Shown: piece after piece, positions 47,601-54,783 of the stretch
Layout of the letters: every line of letters starts with the position of its first letter
Position numbering within the stretch: the first letter of the stretch is position 1
NCBI GenBank assembly: GCA_016709225.1
Contig: JADJEE010000001.1
Span: forward strand, 1,364,001 to 1,428,000
Length of the DNA stretch: 64,000 nt
Direction: 5' to 3'
From: Deltaproteobacteria bacterium
Lineage (GTDB): Bacteria > Myxococcota_A > Polyangia > Nannocystales > Nannocystaceae
The notes under the pieces: generated by a model
The model's database searches: none
The model's input: only the letters and a program-made list of their open reading frames with translations
What the model was told of the DNA's origin: nothing
Translations under genes and position numbers: made by a program

Positions 47601-48198
47601 TATCGGCGATCGCGACCATCAGCGACGGGTCTTGCGTCGGCACCGTGGTCGCGTCGACCCGTCGCAGTCGCCCTTTGGCATCGAGCACGAGGTGGGCGGC
47701 CGCGTCGTGCACCGGCGTGCCGTCGAAGGACTGCGCGAAGTCGAAGCGCACCTCCCCGCCCTGCAGCGCCATCTGCCCGCGCAGCTCGAGCGCGTCGCCC
47801 TCCGAGAGCCCCAGCAGCGCGCGCACCAGCCCGCCATCGTCGACCAGCGCCTTCGCACGCGCCTGGGTCGGCGCCTTCGGCAGCGCCGGCGTGCCGTCGT
47901 AGGCCAGCAGCCGCGCCGAAACCCCGTGCACCTGCCCGCGGGGCCCGCGACGCACCTGCAGCGCGAACGGATCCTCACCGCCCCACGCCATGGCGTCGAC
48001 GAGCGCGGCCTGCACGTCGGCCTTCAGCTTCGCGGCCGCCAGCGCCGCCGGCAGCGAGTCGTGCAGCAGCACCAGCGCCGCATCGGCGTTGGCCACGTTG
48101 CCGGCCCGCGGGCCCACCGCGACCGCCTCGGGCTCGACCTCCGATCGCGCACACGACAGGGGAACGGACGCGAGCCACACGAGCGGGAGACGACGCAT
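44662..48198 (-). CDS. large M4 (thermolysin-like) metallopeptidase lipoprotein
   Basis: A 1178-residue exported protein. Signal peptide MRRLPLVWLASVPLSC, then an FTP-like propeptide (about 60-290, with FAQSFDGTPVHDAAAHLVLD). The peptidase core has VVGHELWHSVMGGA (H399, E400, H403), the third-ligand segment GSAIEEHMVDVFG (E425, D429) and the His231-type region YVPSHTNLGIGNRM. All thermolysin-family catalytic elements are present. About 600 further residues form a beta-rich C-terminal region with no recognised family. It lies downstream of the exporter genes and might process its cargo, but a 104-bp gap separates them. Confidence 0.82.
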   Translation of the reverse strand: MRRLPLVWLASVPLSCARSEVEPEAVAVGPRAGNVANADAALVLLHDSLPAALAAAKLKADVQAALVDAMAWGGEDPFALQVRRGPRGQVHGVSARLLAYDGTPALPKAPTQARAKALVDDGGLVRALLGLSEGDALELRGQMALQGGEVRFDFAQSFDGTPVHDAAAHLVLDAKGRLRRVDATTVPTQDPSLMVAIADTDAIATAIADLEAQGDPLWKNAPIEARTTELVLLDQTPIDGTTRERMAWRVELGAKAPAMAGDREVLVDAESGAVLSSVERARLALDGNDHIAIATGAIGMGLAIGDELRWTGLSGCTPPPVLPGDSPALGRDLEEVVAALCEADEMLIGLTGQDAQFWFDRGAGIRFGVGATPGISIGVNTTEGIAFAEGAARAEVVGHELWHSVMGGARTAFTRGIPEGSAIEEHMVDVFGILLERRLDRREDDCLISDDPDTMAAIAGQTFTPGETTHRPCALTGEPRAWRSSCEPTDENGGWCEGAVRYADMAAGPFDAYGTPPELLHPATDGYVPSHTNLGIGNRMVMSLLGEPTTPALGPGFGDDTVARLLFDASLRMPPSSQWANWADAWIEAAAALEPGAAPGPIEHRVRQMAEASMLWTTPTEVLPTLGGVTAPRVPARIDARPAAASVVVPGGAELTYVFYRDASDALRYVRRREPDGGTAAGPTTTVGPCTVPGVTTHHDPAAVGRDDGGLFLAFNDTAVAGTPGQLQLRTLLSAASGDTCDDVWMPLEPAAPRELVGAPTLASWTASADRTICDIIASDLPGLPFPFVTSGAMGLQIGDCVDVIERIPPFDVRWFDPWLGEDLFDLLGQPLDAWPGLRGPSPIDPWNPGLRAGEVVDRIALGALFTKPDATTNALGKLPKLGHQLQRVLDPKRGADALTAELQLQWQGVTLGNGLPQGDLETVDLRIVDERLVVGFRDPSDRLRVVQVTDPRETDGDDPIPVLATSFDGDPVLATASARYREWGEPTVEVEYLYAFYVHADPEDPALHSRLSYRVATLLPHDADPGDPAAFTAELFAAPERLDTITDVEGVRRQVSYAYARTKRTPVVVGEVDRLNLFTVALAHGAGAPDPALDTEVRASRNRVRWASLAVAPGGALSWDSERPVILPETAAAHSSHDTAVTTAGAAVRSHGRERVEWYYPMDLDDLGPRLQRRARR

Positions 48199-48302
48199 GG
48201 CGCCTTAGGCCCGCGAGTGCGGGTTTTGATCGCGGCGCGCGGGGAAAATTGCGACGGTGCTTCGGGGATGATCGATCGATCGATGCTGCGCAGCCGCGAC
48301 CG

Positions 48303-49202
48303 TCAGCCCTTCGCGCGCACCCACGCCGGTGATTGCGGCGGCACATCCACCCCGCCCATGCCATCGACCTCGGCCTCGACGAAGACCATCCCGGTGGGCG
48401 CGTCGATCTCCGGCGCGCTGTGGTGCACGCGGGCGGGCAGCGCCTGCGGCAGCCAGTCGACCACGACCTCGACCGCGGTGCCGGTCGGTAGCGACGCGGC
48501 GTCGGCGGGCGAGACCGCGAAGCGCACGATGGTGCTGCTGGTGTCGATGAGGCGCACCAGCGGCGCGCCGGGGCCGGCGAGCGCACCCTGCTCGCGGTAG
48601 ATCACGGCCACGCGACCGGCGAAGGGCGCGACCAGCTGGGTCTCGCGCAGGCGACGTTCGAGCGCGTCGACGCGGGCGCGCGCGGCCGCGACCTGGCCGG
48701 CGGCGTTGGAGGTCGCGCCGCCGGTGCGACCGCTCTCGGCCCGCGCGTCGGCGACCGCCTCGGCGGCGCTGTAGCCCTGCGCGGCGAGGCGCTGCTCGGT
48801 GAGGAACTTGCGACGCGCGCCCTTGGCCGCGGCGGCGGCCTGGGCCGCGGCGCCCTTGGCCGCCAGCAGATCGGCCTTGGCGATCGCGAGCTCTTCACGC
48901 GCGGCATCGGTGTCGAACTTCGCCAGCGTGCCGCCCTGCTCGACCGCCTGCCCCACGCCGACGGTGAGCTCGGCGATCTCACCCTCGAACTCGGGCGCGA
49001 CATCGATCGACTTCGCCGGCATCAGCACCGCCACCCAGCCCGGCTGCACCGGCACCAGTGGTTGCTCGGCCGTGGCGGTGGCCGTGTTCGAGGCCGGCGC
49101 CGGCGTGACGCTCGAGGCCGGCGCGCCGCAGGCGGTCAGCCCCAAGCACGCCGCGAGCACGCGGCGCACGAACGAACGAGCACGGGGTGCGCACGCAGTC
49201 AT
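48303..49202 (-). CDS. HlyD-family lipoprotein adaptor
   Basis: A 299-residue periplasmic adaptor anchored by lipid: LAACLGLTAC ends in a lipobox. The lipoyl/barrel halves (APEFEGEIAELTVGVGQAVE; LVAPFAGRVAVIYREQGALA) flank a coiled-coil hairpin (about 95-175, rich in Ala/Lys/Gln). The end has a beta-barrel domain (IVRFAVSPADAASLPTGTAV). It would bridge the exporter to an outer-membrane channel, although no TolC gene is near. The ATG overlaps the ABC exporter stop (TGATG), so the two are co-expressed. Confidence 0.85.
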   Translation of the reverse strand: MTACAPRARSFVRRVLAACLGLTACGAPASSVTPAPASNTATATAEQPLVPVQPGWVAVLMPAKSIDVAPEFEGEIAELTVGVGQAVEQGGTLAKFDTDAAREELAIAKADLLAAKGAAAQAAAAAKGARRKFLTEQRLAAQGYSAAEAVADARAESGRTGGATSNAAGQVAAARARVDALERRLRETQLVAPFAGRVAVIYREQGALAGPGAPLVRLIDTSSTIVRFAVSPADAASLPTGTAVEVVVDWLPQALPARVHHSAPEIDAPTGMVFVEAEVDGMGGVDVPPQSPAWVRAKG

Positions 49203-51496
49203 CACGACGCTCCGATCGCCAGCCGTGGGCCAGCCGTGTTGCCGGGCAACGCCGCGCCCGTGGGCGACGGCGTGCCGAGGGTCTGCGCGGCGATCAATCG
49301 CCCGTAGTGGCCCTGGCGCGCGATGAGCTCGGCGTGCCGGCCGTACTCGACGATCTGCCCCTGCTCGACCACGAGGATCAGATCGGCACCGACCACCGTG
49401 CTCAGGCGATGGGCGATCACCAGCTGCGTGCAGCGCAGCGACGCCAGGTTCGCGCTGATCTCGGCCTCGGTCGCGGCATCGAGCGCGCTGGTGGCCTCGT
49501 CGAGCAGCAGCACCGCCGGCTCGCCGCACAGCGCCCGCGCCAGCGCCAGCCGCTGGCGCTGCCCGCCCGACAGCGACGAGCCGCCCTCGGCGACCGGCGT
49601 GTCGTAGCCCAGCGGCATCGCCATGATGTCCTGGTGGATCCGCGCGAGCTTGGCGGCCCGCACCACCCGGGCCGGCGGCGCGTCGGCGCAGTTGAGCACG
49701 ATGTTGTCGCGGATCGTGCCGGCGAAGAGGTACGGATCCTGGGTGACGATGCCCATCTGCCGCCGCACGCTGCGGACGTCGAGCTGCCGCAGATCGCAGC
49801 CGTCGAACTCGATGCTGCCCGACTCGGGCGTGTACAGCCCGAGGATGAGCGACGCCAGCGTCGACTTGCCCGAGCCCGAGCTGCCGACCAGCGCGACCTT
49901 CATGCCGGGCTCGATCACCAGCGAGGCCTGACGCACCGCCAGCGGCGCGCCGCCGGCGTAGCGGAACGAGACGTTGGTGCAGCGGATGTGGCCGGACAGC
50001 CGCGGGGCCGGCCGCACCGCCGCGCGGTCCTGCTCGGGGGCCTCGCGCATCACGTCGTCGATGCGCTCGATGATCGAGGTCAGCCCCTGCAGCGACACCA
50101 GGTTGTCGACCAAGGTGCCAAGCGGCGTCAGGAAGCCCACCGCCAGCGCGTTCAAGGCCAGCATCACGCCGAGCGTGATGTCGCCGGCGACCGCCATCGA
50201 CGCCCCGACGCACAGCACCACCATCGGCGCGCCGGCCTTCACCGCGCCCAGCAACGCCCCGACCGCGGCCTCGAGGCGGCCGCGCTCGAGCCCGACGTTG
50301 AGCGACCGCGTGAACATGTTCGACCACCGCACCACCGCCTCGCGCTCGGCGCCCGCGACCTTCAAGGTCTCGATGCCGCCGATGAGCTGCACGAGGTAGC
50401 CGTGCGACTGCGCCTGGGCCTCGAGCTGCTGCGTCATGAGGTCGTGGTAGCGGCGACGGGTCGACCAGAACAGCAGCACCTGCACCGCCGCCAGCACCCC
50501 GACCACCGCGCCGATGCTCGGGCTGATGGCCACGATCATGCCCAGGTAGACCAGCACCAGCACGCCGTCGAGCAGCGCCGAGAGCGTGGTCGAGGTCAGC
50601 TTCTCGCGCATCTCGGTGTTGCTGTTGACGCGCATCATCAGGTCGCCGGCCGAGCGGGTCTGGAAGAACTGCAGCGGCAGTCCGATGAGGTGCTCGAGGA
50701 AGCCCAGCGACATCCGCACGTCGAGCCGCGTGCGCAGCTCGAGCAGCAGGTGTGCGCGCACCAGCTGCGAGACCACCTGGAACACGATCACCGTGAACAG
50801 CCCGATCGCGACCAGCCACAGCAGCCCGAGGTCGGCACGCGGTACGATGCGGTCGACCACCAGCGCGGTCAGCAGCGGCAGCGCGGTCGCCAGCACCCGC
50901 AGCAGCAGCGACATCGTCAGGACGCGACCGATGCTGTGGCGATCGCCGAGCATGGCCTTGAGGTAGGCCCACAGCCGCGAGCCGCCGGCCGCCAGCGGCT
51001 CGAACGAGGCGGTGGTGTCGAGCACCAGCGCGACGCCGGTGAACGACTTGCCAAAGTTCTCCCACGACACCAGGCGTCGACCCGACGCCGGATCGACGAT
51101 GGTCACGCCCTTGCGACTGCACGACTCGAACACCACGAAGTGGGTGAGGTTCCAGTGCAGGATCGTCGCGCGCGGCAGGTAGCGCACGTCGGCGAGGTCG
51201 AGCCGCAGGCCGCGGGCGTGCAGGCCGTAGCGCTCGGCGGCGCGGGCGATGGCGCCCATGGTCGCACCGTCGCGACCGACCCCGATGACGCCGCGCAGCT
51301 CGTCGAGCCGCGCCTGGCGGCCGAAGTACTGCAGCACCATCGTCAGGCACGCCGCGCCGCACTCGGCGACCTGCATCTGCGCGACGTAGGGCACGCGCTT
51401 GCGATCGCGGCGGGCACCCAGCTGCGCCAGCGCCGGGTAGTCGGCGACGCTGGGCGCGGCGGGGATCGGCGAGGCGGCGTGGGCTGCAGTCGACAT
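49202..51496 (-). CDS. C39-peptidase-containing ABC exporter
   Basis: A 764-residue exporter. The N-terminal C39 peptidase (about 35-165) has the oxyanion Gln and catalytic Cys in AQMQVAECGAACLTMVLQYF (C46), His in LTHFVVFES and Asp in VDPASGR, so it should cleave double-glycine leader peptides. Six membrane helices cover about 195-470. The ATPase has GSSGSGKST, LSGGQRQRLALARAL and VLLLDEATSALD. Such transporters export bacteriocins and other processed peptides. No double-Gly precursor gene was found in the neighbouring spacers, so the cargo must lie elsewhere. Flanked by two HlyD-type adaptors. Confidence 0.93.
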   Translation of the reverse strand: MSTAAHAASPIPAAPSVADYPALAQLGARRDRKRVPYVAQMQVAECGAACLTMVLQYFGRQARLDELRGVIGVGRDGATMGAIARAAERYGLHARGLRLDLADVRYLPRATILHWNLTHFVVFESCSRKGVTIVDPASGRRLVSWENFGKSFTGVALVLDTTASFEPLAAGGSRLWAYLKAMLGDRHSIGRVLTMSLLLRVLATALPLLTALVVDRIVPRADLGLLWLVAIGLFTVIVFQVVSQLVRAHLLLELRTRLDVRMSLGFLEHLIGLPLQFFQTRSAGDLMMRVNSNTEMREKLTSTTLSALLDGVLVLVYLGMIVAISPSIGAVVGVLAAVQVLLFWSTRRRYHDLMTQQLEAQAQSHGYLVQLIGGIETLKVAGAEREAVVRWSNMFTRSLNVGLERGRLEAAVGALLGAVKAGAPMVVLCVGASMAVAGDITLGVMLALNALAVGFLTPLGTLVDNLVSLQGLTSIIERIDDVMREAPEQDRAAVRPAPRLSGHIRCTNVSFRYAGGAPLAVRQASLVIEPGMKVALVGSSGSGKSTLASLILGLYTPESGSIEFDGCDLRQLDVRSVRRQMGIVTQDPYLFAGTIRDNIVLNCADAPPARVVRAAKLARIHQDIMAMPLGYDTPVAEGGSSLSGGQRQRLALARALCGEPAVLLLDEATSALDAATEAEISANLASLRCTQLVIAHRLSTVVGADLILVVEQGQIVEYGRHAELIARQGHYGRLIAAQTLGTPSPTGAALPGNTAGPRLAIGAS

Positions 51497-51501
51497 CGTC
51501 G

Positions 51502-54012
51502 CTAGAACTCCTTGAGCGCCGGGATCAACAGCTCGATGAGGGTCTCGTCGCGCAGGCGCACCTCGGCGGTGCCGCCCATGCCGTCGTGGTACGGATAGCG
51601 CTCGCCGTCGGACTCGAAGGTCGTCGCGGGCAGCGACGCGCGCACCATCACCACGCTGCCGCCCAGCGGCAATGTGTCGGCGTGCTGCGGCCCGAGGATC
51701 CTGCGCGCCTCCTCGGCCCCGATCACGCCCTCGCTGATGGGCCCGACCTGCAGATCCTGATAGGCGTAGTCGAAGCCGCCGAGCTCGAGCCGCAGTGGCA
51801 TGCCGGGCTGCAGCTGCGGTCGGTCGCCGCCGGGCAGGAACACCACCAGCTCGAGCCCGGGCGCGTTGCGATCGATGACCGCGAGCACACCGTCGCCGCT
51901 GTCGATGTGCTGGCCGGGCGTGACCGCGACGTCGGCGACGATGCCGTCGTGGGGCGCCCGCACGACGCGGCCCTCGAGCCCGGCGCGGGCGGCCTCGAGC
52001 GCGCGGCGCAGCGACGTCAGCTGCGTGGCCGCGGTCTCGTCGCTGGGATCGCGCAGGCGGGCGCGCAGCTGGGTGTCGAAGTCCTGCAGCGTCGCATCGT
52101 AGGTGGCGCGCTCGACGGTATCGGACAGTCGCACGAGGATCTGGCCCTTGCGCACCGGGTCACCCGGCGCGACCTCGATGCTGTGCACGGCGCCGTTGGT
52201 CAGCGCGGCCAGGTCGCTGCGGCCGTGCTGGCGCACCACCGCGGGGCCGGTGCTGTACTGCGAGACCTCGCCGATGCAGAGCCCGGCGACCAGCACCACC
52301 AGCATCACGCACAGCGACCAGTACATGACCTTGGTCCACGTGCCGGTCACGCGGATGACGTCGCCGTGCTCGCCGCGCTCGCGCACCGCCTGCAGCGCCT
52401 CGGGCCGGAACAGCTGCGCGGCCGCGCCCTGATGCACGCGCTCGAGCGCGACCTGGGCCTCGCTGGCCTTGGCCACGCGATGCAGCACGCCACCGAGCTC
52501 GATCCCCAGCTGCGACAACGTCTGGCACGCGCGGGGCTCGAACGGGCCCTGGGTCGGCTCGCGCACGGCGACCAGCACCGCATGGATCTCGCGCCGCGGT
52601 CCCGGCACCGGCACCGCGAGCAGCGACTCTCGACCGCTCCCGCGGGGGTCGTCGAGCCGCGCGACGAAGCGGGGGTCTGCGCCGGTCTGCGGCACGTGCA
52701 GCGGCGCCCCGGTGCGCGCGACGAAGCCGACCAGGCCGACCTGCGCCACGCCCTCGCCGCCCTCTTCGCCGCTGCCGCGCCACAGCTCGCCCGAGTCGGC
52801 GTCGTAGTACATGCAGCTGGCGCGCGCGCACGGCAGCAGCTGCGCGATGCCCTGCTCGATGGCCGCCGCCGCGGTCTGCGGGTCGGCGTGGAGCCCGACC
52901 GCGGCGCAGATGTCGAAGACCTGCCGGTGGGTCCACGCACGGGTCTCGGTCATCGGCGTCGCGGCTGCGATCGCACCGCGCTGGTTGAGCGCACCGGTGA
53001 CGACGCGACGCAGATCGACGGGGCCGAGCCCCGCCGGCACGCGGTAGTAGAGCGACGGCAGCTCGGGCACGCAGGTGTCGGCCGCGACGATCGCCAGGTC
53101 GTCACCGCCGCGGATCCGCGACAGGCGATCGAGCAGCTGCGGCGCGGTCGCGTCGCGCAGCGGCCCGGCGTAGAGCACCACCGCGCGCGGGCTCGCTTGC
53201 ACGTGGGCGATCACGCTGCCGGCGTCGTGGGCCGTGACCACCGGCAAGCCGGCCAGCGCCTCCGCGAGCCAGCGACCGCGGGCACCATCGGCACCGACGA
53301 TCACCACCACGGCAGCGCGGGCCGCCGGCGGCACGGCGGGTCTGGGCGCGTCGATCGGCGAGCCCAAGACCATGGCGGGTGCCATGGCCGGTGCGGGGGC
53401 CGGCACCGCAACCGGCGGGGGCGCATCGCCGCGCGGCCGCTCGACCCGCGACGGCAAGGGCGTCTCGCCGTTGATCCGCACCGACGGCACCGGTGCGCGT
53501 GGCGTGCTGCGCTCGCTGCTGCGGACGTCGAGCACGCCGCGCACGGCGGCCGGACGCGGCAGCGCGGCGTTGGCCGCTGCGCGCCCCGGTCCCGACAGCC
53601 CTCCGCGGACCGCCAGCGGATCGGGCCCGGCCTCGGGTCGCAGCACGAAGCGGGTCTGCGCGTCGTCGTGGACCCCGGCGTCGTGCTGCGCGTCGGCATC
53701 GAGCAGCTCGATCCGCGTGCGCCCGAGCGTCACGTCGCGACCGGGCCGCAGGATCGCCCGCGGCACGCGCTTGCCCTCGACCCACAGCCCGCGCAGGCTG
53801 CCGAGATCGCGGATGCCGATCACGCCATCCTTGCACACCAGCTCGGCGTGCTCGCGACACACGTGGTCGTCGTCGAGCACCAGGTCGGCGCCCTCGCGAC
53901 CGACGATCACCCGCGCCCGGTCGATCCTCACCTCGCGCGCCCGGCCGCCGCGATGGCGGATGCGCAGCACGTAAGCCGCCGACGGTGCTGCGATCGCAGG
54001 CACGGACCCCAC
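51502..54012 (-). CDS. FHA - receiver-like - GAF - transmembrane - HlyD fusion adaptor
   Basis: An 836-residue protein from GTG 54012. FHA at about 15-105 (VIVGREGADLVLDDDHVCRE; GSLRGLWVEG). Pro/Ala linker 106-232. Receiver-like fold 233-345 (AAVVVIVGADGARGRW, lacking a clear phospho-Asp site). GAF at about 358-515 (ARASCMYYDADSGELWRGSG, ESLLAVPVPGPRREIHAVLV). One helix at 561-581. HlyD adaptor at 600-836 (GAVHSIEVAPGDPVRKGQIL, VVRAPHDGIVADVAVTPGQH). The cytoplasmic sensors are thus fused to the periplasmic arm of the C39 exporter encoded 5 bp downstream. The domain order was not recognised as a described family. Confidence 0.8.
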   Translation of the reverse strand: MGSVPAIAAPSAAYVLRIRHRGGRAREVRIDRARVIVGREGADLVLDDDHVCREHAELVCKDGVIGIRDLGSLRGLWVEGKRVPRAILRPGRDVTLGRTRIELLDADAQHDAGVHDDAQTRFVLRPEAGPDPLAVRGGLSGPGRAAANAALPRPAAVRGVLDVRSSERSTPRAPVPSVRINGETPLPSRVERPRGDAPPPVAVPAPAPAMAPAMVLGSPIDAPRPAVPPAARAAVVVIVGADGARGRWLAEALAGLPVVTAHDAGSVIAHVQASPRAVVLYAGPLRDATAPQLLDRLSRIRGGDDLAIVAADTCVPELPSLYYRVPAGLGPVDLRRVVTGALNQRGAIAAATPMTETRAWTHRQVFDICAAVGLHADPQTAAAAIEQGIAQLLPCARASCMYYDADSGELWRGSGEEGGEGVAQVGLVGFVARTGAPLHVPQTGADPRFVARLDDPRGSGRESLLAVPVPGPRREIHAVLVAVREPTQGPFEPRACQTLSQLGIELGGVLHRVAKASEAQVALERVHQGAAAQLFRPEALQAVRERGEHGDVIRVTGTWTKVMYWSLCVMLVVLVAGLCIGEVSQYSTGPAVVRQHGRSDLAALTNGAVHSIEVAPGDPVRKGQILVRLSDTVERATYDATLQDFDTQLRARLRDPSDETAATQLTSLRRALEAARAGLEGRVVRAPHDGIVADVAVTPGQHIDSGDGVLAVIDRNAPGLELVVFLPGGDRPQLQPGMPLRLELGGFDYAYQDLQVGPISEGVIGAEEARRILGPQHADTLPLGGSVVMVRASLPATTFESDGERYPYHDGMGGTAEVRLRDETLIELLIPALKEF

Positions 54013-54101
54013 GGCCTACGACGTTGGTCCACGGGCCCCGTGGGTTCCCGTGCGCGTCGACCGGGGCGACCGCGGGAACCCGGGCACCCCGTCGTCGCAC
54101 C

Positions 54102-54533
54102 TCAATCCTCGTCGGGATCGGGCGCCGCGTCGTCGGTCGGCCCGCCGGTCGCGTCGGCCTCCGCGCTCGCCTGGGCCTTCGCGTCGGCGGCGATCTGCGC
54201 CAGCAGCACCTCGACCGCCGTGCCCGAGGCGATGCTCTCGTCGGCCTCGAAGCGCAGCGACGGCGTCCGCTTGAGCCGCACGCTCCGCCCCACCGCCGCA
54301 CGCAGCACCCCCGCGCCGGCGTTCAACCCCGCGAGCACCTTCTTCAGGTCGACCTGCCCCGGCAGCGCATCGACGAACACCCGCGCGCTCGACAGGTCCG
54401 GCGACACCTTCACGCCCGTGATCGAGATCGCCGCGATCGGCTGCAGCCGCGGATCCCGGAGCTCACCCCGCAGCAGCAGCGCCGCAATCTCGCGCCGCAG
54501 CACCTGCTCGACCTTCTGCGTCCGCTCACTCAT
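54102..54533 (-). CDS. rbfA: 30S ribosome-binding factor A
   Basis: A 143-residue KH-fold protein needed for 16S rRNA 5' maturation and cold growth: RTQKVEQVLRREIAALLLRG, ELRDPRL, ITGVKVSPDLSSARVFVDAL and VGRSVRLKRTPSLRFEADES. The C-terminal tail is Asp/Ala-rich. It follows infB after the repeat-bearing spacer. The next gene is not truB, as usual, but the FHA-HlyD fusion. Confidence 0.94.
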   Translation of the reverse strand: MSERTQKVEQVLRREIAALLLRGELRDPRLQPIAAISITGVKVSPDLSSARVFVDALPGQVDLKKVLAGLNAGAGVLRAAVGRSVRLKRTPSLRFEADESIASGTAVEVLLAQIAADAKAQASAEADATGGPTDDAAPDPDED

Positions 54534-54540
54534 CGCATCA

Positions 54541-54783
54541 CGTCAGCACGGACCGTGTCGCCCGTGCCCTCTGCGGGCGACATCACCAACGGCGCCGCGA
54601 CGACGCCACCCCTCGCCCCCCCCTGGGGGGCAAGCGGCGCGTCAGCGCGGACCGTGTCGCCCGTGACGTCTGCGGGCGACATCACCAACGGCGCCGCGAC
54701 GACGCCACCCCTCGCCCCCCCCTGGGGGGCAAGCGGCGCGTCAGCGCGGACCGTGTCGCCCGTGACGTCTGCGGGGGGCATCA
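54541..54783. repeat. 99-bp tandem direct repeat, about 2.4 copies
   Basis: Units begin at 54541, 54640 and 54739 (third copy partial) with the shared start CGTCAGC. The first two copies differ at a few positions. Each unit contains a C-run/G-run palindrome (around CCCCCCCTGGGGGG) able to form a hairpin. The repeats fill the infB-rbfA spacer. They leave one minus-strand frame open (33-residue repeat) that is neither infB's nor used by any recognised start. Confidence 0.9.

Noticed and set aside
48210..48227. CCCGC-GAGT-GCGGG-TTTT hairpin on the plus strand as a terminator
   Set aside because: No plus-strand gene ends here; it lies in the 5' region of the minus-strand peptidase and has only a 5-bp stem.
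45445..48600. Plus-strand open frame of about 1050 codons opposite the M4 peptidase
   Set aside because: Composition is Arg/Ala/His/Gln-rich and no motif is present; the minus-strand peptidase with signal peptide and HELWH explains the region.
51586..54666. Plus-strand open frame of about 1026 codons opposite the FHA-HlyD gene
   Set aside because: Same antisense composition; the minus frame has four recognisable domains and a coupled neighbour.
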